From CAVSRC01 sp963781775 (GTDB lineage: Bacteria; Pseudomonadota; Alphaproteobacteria; Rhizobiales; Kaistiaceae): DNA of 64,000 nucleotides. The position numbers and the translations under genes were made by a program. This document shows positions 45,183 to 52,911 of the stretch, piece after piece; the stretch's first letter is position 1; each line of letters opens with the position of its first letter. The notes beneath the pieces were generated by a model that was given only the letters and a program-made list of their open reading frames with translations, searched no databases and had not been told where the DNA came from. Location: NCBI GenBank assembly GCA_963781775.1, contig CAWAHE010000014.1, positions 62,001 through 126,000 on the forward strand, read 5' to 3'.

Positions 45183-45371
45183 ATGCCGGCAACATCCAAG
45201 GCGCAGCAGAAAGCGGCCGGCGCCGCTCTCTCGGCCAAGCGCGGCGATACCAAGGTGAGCGAACTCAGAGGCGCGTCGAAGTCGATGTACGAGTCGATGA
45301 GCGAGAAGGAACTCGACCGGATGGCGTCGACCAAGCGCAAGGGCAAGCCGGAGCACAAGGCGAAGCCGTAG
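45183..45371 (+). CDS. DUF3008 family small protein
   Basis: 62 residues, strongly basic, matching the DUF3008 family: MPATSKAQQKAAGAALSAKRG at the N-terminus, then GASKSMYESMSEKELDRMA and a Lys-rich tail. The function is unknown; related small basic proteins are common in alphaproteobacteria. The ATG at 45183 has an AGGAGG ribosome site about 9 nt upstream, favouring it over the upstream ATG at 45150. It is monocistronic, followed by a 204-bp gap in which no structure is seen. Confidence 0.87.
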   Translation: MPATSKAQQKAAGAALSAKRGDTKVSELRGASKSMYESMSEKELDRMASTKRKGKPEHKAKP

Positions 45372-45575
45372 GCAGGGTCAGCCCCAGCCAGGCTCTACTG
45401 GCGCACAAACACCTGGCGAGTAGCGATCGCATACGGGCCGCTCTCGATGAGGATTGTTTCGACTCTGATGGGCCTCGGGGGCAACCCGTGAACAATTTGT
45501 AATGGCAGTTGTCAGCGTAACGTCAACTTGCATTTGAGACGATGCGATAAGCGACCAAATGCCAAGGTACCGACG

Positions 45576-45986
45576 ATGTTGAAAAATACCGCTCTATTGC
45601 TGCTGCTCGCAGCCGGCGCGGCCGGTGTCTACGCCTGGGATCGCTCCGGAAAACAGATCACGATGCCCGTCGCGCTCGGCGGGACCGCCAAAGCGGCGGC
45701 GCTCGGCTACGTCGACGGCGCCTACACCGGCCCGGTCACCGATGCGTACTACGGCAACATGCAGATCCAGGCCATTGTCCAGAACGGCCGGCTTGCCGGG
45801 ATCAAGGTTCTGCAATATCCGTCCGACCGGCGCACATCGATCGCCATCAATCGTCAGGCGCTGCCCATGTTGCGCGACGAGGTCATCGCGGCGCAAAGCG
45901 CCAGCGTGGACATCATTTCCGGCGCCACGCTGACCAGCGACGCGTTCATCCAGTCGCTCGGCGGAGCGCTGAGAAAAGCCACCTAG
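45576..45986 (+). CDS. Membrane-anchored FMN-binding domain protein (flavinylation substrate)
   Basis: 136 residues: an N-terminal signal/anchor (TALLLLLAAGAAGVYAW) followed by one FMN_bind domain outside the cytoplasm. The flavinylation consensus D-x-x-[ST]-G-A-T is present as DIISGAT, so T118 should carry FMN attached by a phosphodiester bond through an ApbE transferase. Such single-domain proteins carry electrons across or outside the membrane. No ApbE, NosR-like or Rnf/Nqr gene lies nearby, so the partner is unknown. It is convergent with the TIR-FGE gene. Confidence 0.85.
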   Translation: MLKNTALLLLLAAGAAGVYAWDRSGKQITMPVALGGTAKAAALGYVDGAYTGPVTDAYYGNMQIQAIVQNGRLAGIKVLQYPSDRRTSIAINRQALPMLRDEVIAAQSASVDIISGATLTSDAFIQSLGGALRKAT

Positions 45987-46023
45987 CAGATACGGGCGTC
46001 GCGCGCGGCCGGCCCTTACACGA

Positions 46024-47316
46024 TCAGCTCAACACGCGCACGACCCGAAAGCCGATGGCGTTGCTGCGGGCCGTCTGCGTCGCCCGCATGCGCGCCGCCG
46101 ACCGCAAGATGGCCGGCCCGTCGCACCAGGCGCCGCCGCGCACCACACGCATCGAGCCGTGGCCGGTCGTCGCGGCGCTGCCGTCGGCGGGCGTCGTCTC
46201 GTAGGACTCGTGCCAGAGATCCTCGGTCCATTCACGGACATTGCCGTGCATGTCGTAGAGGCCGAAGGCGTTCGCCGGAAACGAGCCGCTGGCAATCGGG
46301 CCGGTCGTTGCCCCGAACGCCGCCTGCTTCCCATCGATGGCATCGCCGAACGAATAGCGGGTGCTCGTGCCCGCCCGGCAGGCGTATTCCCACTCGGCCT
46401 CGGACGGAATGCGATAGGGCTCGCCAGCGGCCGCCGACAGCTTTGCCACGAACGCTGCGGCGTCGTCGTAGGACACATCGATAGCCGGCGCGGACGGGTT
46501 CGACGAAGTGAGCGCAGCGACCGGCGCGCTCTGCTGGTGCCTGAGGAAACCGAACATCCCGCGCGGAGGCGCCGGCGGCGCGGCGACCGTGGGCAGCGCA
46601 CCCATGATCGCCTGGTATTCCGAAACCAGCACCGGGAACACGCCGATCGCGAACGGGGTCGGAATCTCGACACGTTTTTGCGGTCCCTCGACGGCGCTGT
46701 GATCGGGATCGGCCGTCGGCGAGCCCAACAGGAATGCCCCCTTGGGCACGATGCGCATCGTGGGCATGTTCTCGCCGTCGCGAAACACCGAGCCAGCCGG
46801 CGTCGATGCATTGACGAAGGCGCCGTCGACGATCGGATCGCCGGACGGGAGATGGCCGACGGCTTCGCGGAAGCGGTTCGGCTGCGCCGCGCCGAGCGCC
46901 TGCGGAATGTTGGCGTTGCCCGGCTTGGTCGACGTCAGGTCGGCGATCCAGGTGAGCAGCTTGCGCCAAGCCTGATTTTCGCGGTCGCCTCGCCATTCGC
47001 GCAGGATCACCGTTTGCCGCAACATGAAGGCAAGCGGGATGCTGCACTCCTCCATCATCACGGGAATGAGCTTGCCGCGATCCTGGGCGTAGTGCGCCTC
47101 GGTGCGCACCCATTCCGAACCGATTGAGCGCGGCGTCCACAGCACGACGACGGTCGCCGCGTCGGCGATCTCGCGTTCGAGCTCCTCGTCCCAGGCCGTC
47201 TTCGGCGTGAGACCTTCGTCCCACCACACAGAGAAACCTTCCGCGCGCAGTCCCGCGACCACGCGCTCGGCGAGCTGTGAATCTTCTTTCTTGTAGCTGA
47301 TGAAAACGTCTGCCAC
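46024..47316 (-). CDS. TIR domain fused to a formylglycine-generating-enzyme (SUMF1)-like domain
   Basis: 430 residues from a GTG at 47316 with GGGGGG 5 nt upstream. Residues 1-130 form a TIR domain: DVFISYKKED, WWDEGL in the BB-loop region, and SEWVRTEA, where E73 sits where NADase TIRs keep the catalytic Glu. Residues about 190-430 are an FGE-sulfatase (C-type-lectin fold) domain: PKGAFLLGSP, YRIPSEAEWEYACRAGT, YDMHGNVREWTED and RGGAWCDG ending in GFRVV. The paired active-site cysteines of true FGE are not present (one Cys only), so it is probably a binding module. Immune-signalling or NAD-cleaving roles are inference. Confidence 0.88.
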   Translation of the reverse strand: MADVFISYKKEDSQLAERVVAGLRAEGFSVWWDEGLTPKTAWDEELEREIADAATVVVLWTPRSIGSEWVRTEAHYAQDRGKLIPVMMEECSIPLAFMLRQTVILREWRGDRENQAWRKLLTWIADLTSTKPGNANIPQALGAAQPNRFREAVGHLPSGDPIVDGAFVNASTPAGSVFRDGENMPTMRIVPKGAFLLGSPTADPDHSAVEGPQKRVEIPTPFAIGVFPVLVSEYQAIMGALPTVAAPPAPPRGMFGFLRHQQSAPVAALTSSNPSAPAIDVSYDDAAAFVAKLSAAAGEPYRIPSEAEWEYACRAGTSTRYSFGDAIDGKQAAFGATTGPIASGSFPANAFGLYDMHGNVREWTEDLWHESYETTPADGSAATTGHGSMRVVRGGAWCDGPAILRSAARMRATQTARSNAIGFRVVRVLS

Positions 47317-47390
47317 GCATACCCCCCGGATTGTTTGCACGGCCCCTTTATTCTAGCATGGTACCGTGAACAACTTATCCGGAGGCCAGC

Positions 47391-48662
47391 TTGACGGACA
47401 GTCCTGAGATAATCAGCGATCGTCTTTTCTACGCCTACGCGCACCCGTTGTACCGGCGCCGCTTTCATCTCGCGCTGGTCTTCGCAATCTTGTTGTTCCC
47501 CCTGATCGGGATTGCGCTGGTCGCCGGCACGATTGTCCTCGTTGTGCCACTATTCGCATTTGCTCTGTGGCTCAGCTCTCGGATTCTGTTCGCCCAGTTG
47601 ATCGGAAACTCCATCCTGGTTTCAGAGGTGAACTATCCGCGCGTCAACACAATCGCCGAAGAACTCAAGATCAAGATCGACTACCAAAAGCCGATCTACA
47701 TCTTCGTTTACGAACATGGCAGCTTCAACGCCTACATGCGGTACCTGTTCTTCCGCCGCGCGATCTTTCTCAATTCGGAGTTGCTGGAAACCGGCGTGAG
47801 CGACGACGAGGTGCGCTGGCTGGTCGGCCGGTTCATCGGCTATTTGCGCGCGCGCCGGCAGACCGGTTTCCTCGGCTGGACGATCCGCGCGGCGCAGCAT
47901 CTGCTGGTCTTCAATGTGTTCCTGCTGCCCTACGAGCGGGCCATGGTCTACACGGGCGACCGCCTCGCGCTGGCCGCAATCGGCGGCGACATCTCGAGCG
48001 CCGTGTCGGCCCTCCAGAAACTTCTGGTCGGCAGACAGCTTGGCTATTCGGTCAATCCCGAGGGGCTTATCGAACAGCAACGCCAGGTGAAGGGTTCGTT
48101 CTTCGCATTCATGGCGCGCATCGCCAGCGGCTTCCCGCATATGACCACGCGCTACGTCGACCTGATCGTATTCGCAAAGGCGTATTTCCCCGCGCACTAC
48201 GCCAAGTTCGAAGCTGCCAACGCGGGCCTGCCGGCAGACCTCTCGCAACTCGCCGCCTCGCCGCGATCCGGCGTCGCCCCGCCGCCCGAACGGCTCGAAG
48301 CCGACGCGCGCTCGCCGCACGGCTGGTTGTGGGCCGGTGCGACCGCCGCGATCATCGTCGGCGTCGTCTTCCTCGGCTGGACGCAGATGCCGCGCCTGGA
48401 CATGGACGGCATCGGGTCGGCGTCATTCGTCGCGCCAATGTCCGAAGCGGATGCGCCTGTTGCGGATGCGTCCGCTGAGCCCGCACCCGTGGAGGCCACA
48501 CCCGTGGACGCTGTGCCAGCCGCGACTCCCGAAGAGGCTGCGCCGGTGGACGCCGACGCGCCGCCCAACGTCCACCGCGGCCCCGACGGCGGGTGGGTGC
48601 CCGATGACGGCTGTGAATGGGCGAGTTCCGACCCCAACGACCTCGCCGTCACGTGCCAGTGA
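47391..48662 (+). CDS. Membrane protein resembling M48 (HtpX/Ste24) peptidase without the zinc motif
   Basis: 423 residues from a TTG at 47391 that has GGAGG 6 nt upstream. Two helices at about 27-65 precede an M48-like region (PIYIFVYEHGSFNAYMR, AIFLNSELLETGVSDDEVRW). The HExxH expected next reads VGRFIGYLRARR, so no zinc protease activity is expected. A further helix at about 305-325 is followed by an Ala/Pro/Glu-rich linker and a small C-terminal segment with two cysteines (WVPDDGCEW, TCQ) that could form a disulfide outside the cytoplasm. The gene is divergent from the TIR-FGE gene, with 74 bp between starts. Confidence 0.72.
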   Translation: MTDSPEIISDRLFYAYAHPLYRRRFHLALVFAILLFPLIGIALVAGTIVLVVPLFAFALWLSSRILFAQLIGNSILVSEVNYPRVNTIAEELKIKIDYQKPIYIFVYEHGSFNAYMRYLFFRRAIFLNSELLETGVSDDEVRWLVGRFIGYLRARRQTGFLGWTIRAAQHLLVFNVFLLPYERAMVYTGDRLALAAIGGDISSAVSALQKLLVGRQLGYSVNPEGLIEQQRQVKGSFFAFMARIASGFPHMTTRYVDLIVFAKAYFPAHYAKFEAANAGLPADLSQLAASPRSGVAPPPERLEADARSPHGWLWAGATAAIIVGVVFLGWTQMPRLDMDGIGSASFVAPMSEADAPVADASAEPAPVEATPVDAVPAATPEEAAPVDADAPPNVHRGPDGGWVPDDGCEWASSDPNDLAVTCQ

Positions 48663-48715
48663 CAGCATCGCCGCCGGCCGCGCGCGGTTGACGCTCGCTC
48701 AGGAGGCGGAATCGG

Positions 48716-49654
48716 CTACTTTTCTCCTTCCAGCGACGGCGCGCCGCTGGCGGCTTTGAGGAAACGTTCTTCCCACCATGTGAAGAGGATGTCGCGGAGC
48801 GACGCGCCGTCATCGGCGCCATAGAGGTCCCGGCGGGCATGGGCGTCCAGCATGCGCGCTTCTTCCGCCGACAAGGCCACGGCGATGTCGCTGACGACGA
48901 TCGGCGTGTTGGCGAACTGCGGCTCGTAGCCGGGGTCGCGGGAGAGTTCGCGGGTCGCCTTGATGCGCGCGTTGCGAAACTGGGCGGGCGTGCGCTGGCT
49001 CTTGAGCTTTGGCACCGGCGGGACCTTGCCGAGATCGGCCTCGCTTGCGTCGAATATCGTGACCTTTATGGGCTTCAGCGCGAAATTGCTGGTGCGCATG
49101 ACATCCGCTCCGCAGACATTGGGGATGGCCAGCACGTCCATCATGGCCAGCAATTCAACGTAATCGCCGGGCTTGGAATCCTGTCGCGTGATGGAGGCGG
49201 TGCCGTCCCTGGCAACCTCGGTGCACATGAAGAAATTGAAGCTGTCGTGAACGTCGTCGGGCGTCAGGCCATATTCGCGCTGGGCCTCAGCCTGGATGTC
49301 GTGACAGTTGGTGTGAACGTCGAAGCCGTAAGCGCTCTCGTACAGAAATGCGCTGCATCGTGGAAACAGCACATCGTTGCGCCCGACGGTATCGGCCAGA
49401 AAATAGAGCATCGCATTCTCGCGCGGCGGAGCCGACCACAGGAAAGTGCCCGCACTTGGATGGAAGCCGTGCACGGTGCGCGTCCGCCCGCAGTGCATGA
49501 ATTCCTTGTAGTCGTGCAGGTTGAAGCAATTGAAGTCGACGCACTGGTTGCCGTCCACCTGCTCGATACGCAGCACCTGCCCCTTCAGCAGTTCGATCGC
49601 CTTGCCGGTCCCGGGCTCGATCTGCAGTTCTGAGACGAGCCGACGCGCGCTCAT
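48716..49654 (-). CDS. Urea-carboxylase-associated (DUF1989) family protein
   Basis: 312-residue cupin-like DUF1989 protein, related to the urea amidolyase-associated proteins UAAP1/2. Blocks typical of the family are GQVLRIEQVDGNQCVDFNCFNLHDYKEF, HTNCHDIQ, HDSFNFFM and CGADVM, the His/Cys/Asp residues of which could bind a metal. The ATG at 49654 overlaps the stop of the upstream ribbon-helix-helix gene. No urea carboxylase or allophanate hydrolase is in the window, so the substrate may be another nitrogen compound. Confidence 0.85.
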   Translation of the reverse strand: MSARRLVSELQIEPGTGKAIELLKGQVLRIEQVDGNQCVDFNCFNLHDYKEFMHCGRTRTVHGFHPSAGTFLWSAPPRENAMLYFLADTVGRNDVLFPRCSAFLYESAYGFDVHTNCHDIQAEAQREYGLTPDDVHDSFNFFMCTEVARDGTASITRQDSKPGDYVELLAMMDVLAIPNVCGADVMRTSNFALKPIKVTIFDASEADLGKVPPVPKLKSQRTPAQFRNARIKATRELSRDPGYEPQFANTPIVVSDIAVALSAEEARMLDAHARRDLYGADDGASLRDILFTWWEERFLKAASGAPSLEGEK

Positions 49655-49818
49655 TGCGCCATCTCCCCGCGCGCGGCGGCGTATTCGCGAAGCGCCAGAC
49701 GGACAAGTTCGTCGCGATTGGCGGCGACGCCTTTCGCCACGGTGCGATCGATCAGCTCGAGTTGCTGTTGGTTGAGACGGAGCACCACCTGCCGCGGGCC
49801 GGATTTTTCGTCGTCCAT
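49651..49818 (-). CDS. Small CopG/ribbon-helix-helix-type protein
   Basis: 55 residues from the ATG at 49818 with GGGAGA upstream. The sequence PRQVVLRLNQQQLELIDRTVAKGVAANRDELVRLAL has the beta-strand plus two-helix pattern of ribbon-helix-helix DNA-binding proteins. It is the first gene of a two-gene unit with the DUF1989 protein (ATGA overlap) and divergent from a GntR regulator. It may regulate its own transcript or act as a small accessory protein. Confidence 0.75.
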   Translation of the reverse strand: MDDEKSGPRQVVLRLNQQQLELIDRTVAKGVAANRDELVRLALREYAAARGEMAQ

Positions 49819-49847
49819 TGCGTTCTCCCGATCCCTTGCCGGCGAGG

Positions 49848-49861
49848 CTACGTATACACGA
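49848..49861. promoter_or_regulatory. GTATAC operator site A (RHH/DUF1989 side)
   Basis: CTACGTATACACGA, read on the minus strand as TCGTGTATACGTAG, matches site B in 10 of the first 11 positions (TC-TGTATACG). It lies 30 bp upstream of the RHH start. FCD-type GntR regulators commonly bind sites built round GTATAC or GTnnnAC, and a GntR gene is divergent here. Confidence 0.6.
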
Positions 49862-50001
49862 TTGCGCCGTCGCGGTGTCGCACTGCTCACGTTCCGACGT
49901 TAGTTTTCCGGAGTTTAGCCGCATCGCCCTCCCAGCCCGAAGCCTCAAATTTGGGCGCGACTGGCGATTCTTTGCGCATAACGCATACTTGTTGGCTCTG
50001 A

Positions 50002-50015
50002 TCATGTATACGACA
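50002..50015. promoter_or_regulatory. GTATAC operator site B (GntR side)
   Basis: TCATGTATACGACA lies 39 bp upstream of the gntR start, in opposite orientation to site A 140 bp away. One site per divergent start suggests that the GntR protein controls both arms and itself. The 235-bp region otherwise contains only a short tandem GCTGGTGAT repeat just before the gntR ATG (about 50032-50050). Confidence 0.6.
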
Positions 50016-50053
50016 ATGGACCGAGAGAGACAGCTGGTGATTGCTGGTGATCG

Positions 50054-50797
50054 ATGAGCAAGCCCCCCTCCCGTGTCGACGTTGCCTACGGCGCGCTGCG
50101 CCAAGCGATCATCGAACAGCAATTAAGACCCGGGACGAAACTGCCCGAAGATGAAATCGGTGCGTCGTTCGGCATCAGCCGCACGCTCGTGCGTCAGGCG
50201 CTCGCCCGGCTCCACGCCGACGGTCTGGTCGACACCGGCGGCAAACGCACCGCGACCGTCGCGCGCCCAAGCCTCGACGAAGCAAAAGAGATCTTCGAGG
50301 TCCGTCGCTGTCTGGAGCGGCAGGTCGTTCATCTGGTGATCGAGCGGTGGCGCCCAGAGAACGGCAGCATCCTCGAAGGCCACGTGCGCGAGGAGACTGC
50401 GGCCGCCGGCCAGGACCCGGCAGTCGCGATCCGGCTGGCCGGCGAGTTCCATCTCAAGCTCGCCGAGATGTCCGGCAACCGCCTGCTGCTGCGCTACCTC
50501 ACGGAAGTCGTGTCGCGCTGCTCGCTGATCCTGGCGGTCTTTGGCCGTCCGCATTCGTCCGAATGCGCGATCAACGAACACCAGGAAATCATCGATGCGC
50601 TTCGTTCGCGCGATGCCGAACGCGCGGTCGCCATCATGGACGAGCATGTCGGCTCCGTGGAGGCCCGGGCGCTCCTCGCCGATCGCGGGTCGCCGGAACC
50701 GCTCGCCGCCGTGCTGTCGCGCTACGCCGCCGGCGCCGGAGCGGACAACATCGTCGATCTCGGTGCTCGGCCCCATAACAAGGTGGCGGGCGGTTGA
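50054..50797 (+). CDS. GntR-family (FCD/FadR-type) transcriptional regulator
   Basis: 247 residues. The N-terminal winged helix (about 10-75) shows LRPGTKLPEDEIGASFGISR and TLVRQALARLHADGLV. The C-terminal all-alpha FCD ligand domain (about 90-220) has the metal-ligand pattern AGEFHLKLAEMSGN and NEHQEIIDALRSRD. It is the likely controller of the divergent DUF1989 unit and of the flavin reductase/BMP/MFS genes downstream, through the two GTATAC sites. The stop overlaps the next start (TTGA). Confidence 0.93.
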   Translation: MSKPPSRVDVAYGALRQAIIEQQLRPGTKLPEDEIGASFGISRTLVRQALARLHADGLVDTGGKRTATVARPSLDEAKEIFEVRRCLERQVVHLVIERWRPENGSILEGHVREETAAAGQDPAVAIRLAGEFHLKLAEMSGNRLLLRYLTEVVSRCSLILAVFGRPHSSECAINEHQEIIDALRSRDAERAVAIMDEHVGSVEARALLADRGSPEPLAAVLSRYAAGAGADNIVDLGARPHNKVAGG

Positions 50798-51492
50798 CCG
50801 GCGATCACATCCATCTCGACTTCCGCCAGCTGACCGAGCGGCAACGCTACAAACTGCTGATCGGCTCCGTGGTCCCGCGTCCGATCGCTTTCGTGACAAC
50901 AGTCGACGACAAGGGCGTCATCAACGCGGCCCCTTTCAGCTTCTTCAACTGTCTTTCGGCAGACCCGCCCATCGTCGCGCTTGGCATCGAATATCGCGAG
51001 GGCCGCGACAGCAAGGACACCGCGCGAAACATCAGGCTTACAGACGAGTTCACCATCAACATCGTCTCGGATTCGATCCTCGAGTCCATGAATGTCGGCG
51101 CGATCCCGTTCGACTCAGGGATCGATGAAATCGCTGCGGCAGGGCTCACACCGATTCCCGGCGTCGATGTGAAGAGCCCGCGCATCGCCGAATCTCCGGC
51201 CTCGTTCGAATGCCGGCGCTACATCACGCTGGATATCGGGCATTCGCGCGAGATCGTGCTTGGCGAAGTTATTGGCATGCACGCCCGGCCGGATACGATC
51301 GACCTGTCCAATTTTCATATCGACCCGACGAAGCTCGATGCGATCGGCCGCATGGGCGGGCACGGCTATGTGCGCACGCACGAGACGTTCAACCTGCCGA
51401 CCATGACGGTCGCCGATTGGGAGAGTCGCCGCGTGTCGGTGCGTACCAACGGAACTCACGGGATCCAAAGACCGCTCGAACCGGGCAGTTAA
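50794..51492 (+). CDS. Flavin reductase-like FMN-binding split-barrel protein
   Basis: 232 residues from a TTG that overlaps the gntR stop. The N-terminal GSVVPRPIAFVTTVDDKG and NAAPFSFFNCLSADPP blocks are the FMN-binding split-barrel (DIM6/NTAB-type flavin reductase) signature. Such proteins reduce flavin for a monooxygenase or act as flavoenzymes themselves. No monooxygenase lies next to it. Co-transcription with the GntR regulator places it in the same unidentified catabolic pathway. Confidence 0.87.
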   Translation: MTGDHIHLDFRQLTERQRYKLLIGSVVPRPIAFVTTVDDKGVINAAPFSFFNCLSADPPIVALGIEYREGRDSKDTARNIRLTDEFTINIVSDSILESMNVGAIPFDSGIDEIAAAGLTPIPGVDVKSPRIAESPASFECRRYITLDIGHSREIVLGEVIGMHARPDTIDLSNFHIDPTKLDAIGRMGGHGYVRTHETFNLPTMTVADWESRRVSVRTNGTHGIQRPLEPGS

Positions 51493-51533
51493 CGGGAAAC
51501 GTCCAGGCAAGACATGCGCAGCGCCGGCGGGTT

Positions 51534-51547
51534 GTTCGCCGGCGAAC
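51534..51547. repeat. 14-bp palindrome upstream of the BMP gene
   Basis: GTTCGCC-GGCGAAC is perfectly self-complementary and overlaps an alternative stem CGCCGGCG (51522-51529 with 51537-51544). It lies in the 114-bp gap between the flavin reductase and binding-protein genes. It could be an intercistronic hairpin adjusting expression of the abundant binding protein, or an operator. Confidence 0.4.
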
Positions 51548-51606
51548 AGGGGAACTGTGCGCCGCCGGCCAGCGGTTCCCGAAAACCGGACAAAGGAGAA
51601 ATCACG

Positions 51607-52716
51607 ATGACAGCATTCGGACTGACAAGGCGATCGCTGCTTGCGGGCACCGCAGCCGCGGTCGGAGCGACGGCGACCGGCGTCCTTCGCCCGGCGCTTG
51701 CCGATGAGAAACTCACGGTCGGCATGATTTATGTCGGCTCGCGTGGAGATTTCGGGTGGAACCAGTCACACGCGGTCGGCGCAGAGGTGTTGAAGACGCT
51801 TCCGAACGTGACCGTTATCGAGGAAGAGAACGTCCCCGAGTCGGCGGCGGTCATGAAAACGATGGAGAGCATGATAACGCTCGACGGCGCCAAACTGATC
51901 TTCGGCACGTCGTTCGGCTATTTCGATCCATTCATGATCGACATGGCCAGGAAGAATCCCGAGGTTGTCTTCCGGCACCCGACGACTCTGTGGTCCGCCG
52001 ACAAGCATCCGATGAACCTGGGCGGCTACTACGGCTATATCGACCAGGCCCACTATGTGAATGGCGTGGCGGCGGGCCTGTCGACCAAGTCGAACAAGAT
52101 CGGCTTCATCGTGCCCAAGCCCATCGGCGTCGTGCTGCGCGACGTCAATTCGTTCGCCTACGGTGTCCGCAAGACGAACCCAAACGCGGCCGTCCACATT
52201 ATTGTGACCGGCGACTGGTCTCTGCCGGTGCGTGAGGCGGAGGCCGCCAATGCCCTCATCGATGCGGGCTGCGATGTGCTCGCCACGCGCGTCGACAGCC
52301 CCAAGATCATCGTGGAGACGACCGAGGCGCGCGGCATGAAGAGCCTGGGCTATGCCGCCTCGCAGGCCACTCTCGCTCCGACAGGATTCATCACCGGCGC
52401 CGAGTTCAAATGGGGCACGGTCTACGGCTCGTTCGCGACGTTGCTGGCCAAGGGAGAGAAGCTGCCCAACATCACCGAGGGCGGCTATGACAAGGACTAT
52501 GTCCAAAGCACGGCGTTCGGCGCCGGCGCCAGCGATGCAGCGCGCAACGCGGCGATGGCCGCCATCGAGGACCTCAAGGCCGGCAAGCCGATCTTCGTCG
52601 GGCCCGTCCGCTCCAATGACGGCAAGGTGGTGAGCGACAAGACGCTCGATCTCTACGATGGATCGCTCTGGGGCACCGACTACCTCGTGGAAGGCATCGT
52701 CGGCTCCGTCACGTAG
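51607..52716 (+). CDS. BMP-family (PnrA/Med-like) periplasmic substrate-binding protein, orphan
   Basis: 369 residues. A Tat-type signal (LTRRSLLAGTAAAVGATATG, cleavage near ALADE) is followed by the BMP fold with GMIYVGSRGDFGWNQSHAVG, GTSFGYFDPF and NKIGFIVPKPIGVVLRDVNSFAYG. Family members bind nucleosides or related purine compounds for an ABC importer, which suits the DUF1989/nitrogen context. No ABC permease or ATPase gene is present; an MFS carrier follows instead. The ATG at 51607 has AGGAG about 8 nt upstream. Confidence 0.9.
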   Translation: MTAFGLTRRSLLAGTAAAVGATATGVLRPALADEKLTVGMIYVGSRGDFGWNQSHAVGAEVLKTLPNVTVIEEENVPESAAVMKTMESMITLDGAKLIFGTSFGYFDPFMIDMARKNPEVVFRHPTTLWSADKHPMNLGGYYGYIDQAHYVNGVAAGLSTKSNKIGFIVPKPIGVVLRDVNSFAYGVRKTNPNAAVHIIVTGDWSLPVREAEAANALIDAGCDVLATRVDSPKIIVETTEARGMKSLGYAASQATLAPTGFITGAEFKWGTVYGSFATLLAKGEKLPNITEGGYDKDYVQSTAFGAGASDAARNAAMAAIEDLKAGKPIFVGPVRSNDGKVVSDKTLDLYDGSLWGTDYLVEGIVGSVT

Positions 52717-52732
52717 CCGGTTTCGTCAATCT

Positions 52733-52757
52733 GGGACCACGCCGCCGGCGTGGTCCC
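52733..52757. terminator. Strong hairpin downstream of the BMP gene
   Basis: GGGACCACGCC (52733-52743) and GGCGTGGTCCC (52747-52757) form a perfect 11-bp stem with a GCC loop, 16 bp after the BMP stop. There is no T-run, so termination would be partial or factor-dependent; it may also protect the upstream mRNA end. It separates the GntR operon from the MFS gene. Confidence 0.55.
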
Positions 52758-52911
52758 CTCCCCACCGAACGCGCGCGTGGCGCGGGGGCGAAAATCGCTG
52801 GCGCAGGCGGCGCTCACGGGCGAAGATCGCGGCTACGGTTCCCCGGCCGACCCGTCCAATCGAACTTGTCCGGCGGACCGCCAACAAAGATGAAGGCGTC
52901 AGCCGCCTCCC

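Noticed and set aside
46024..47316. Active formylglycine-generating enzyme for a sulfatase
   Set aside because: The C-terminal region has only one Cys where the pair is needed, and no sulfatase gene is nearby.
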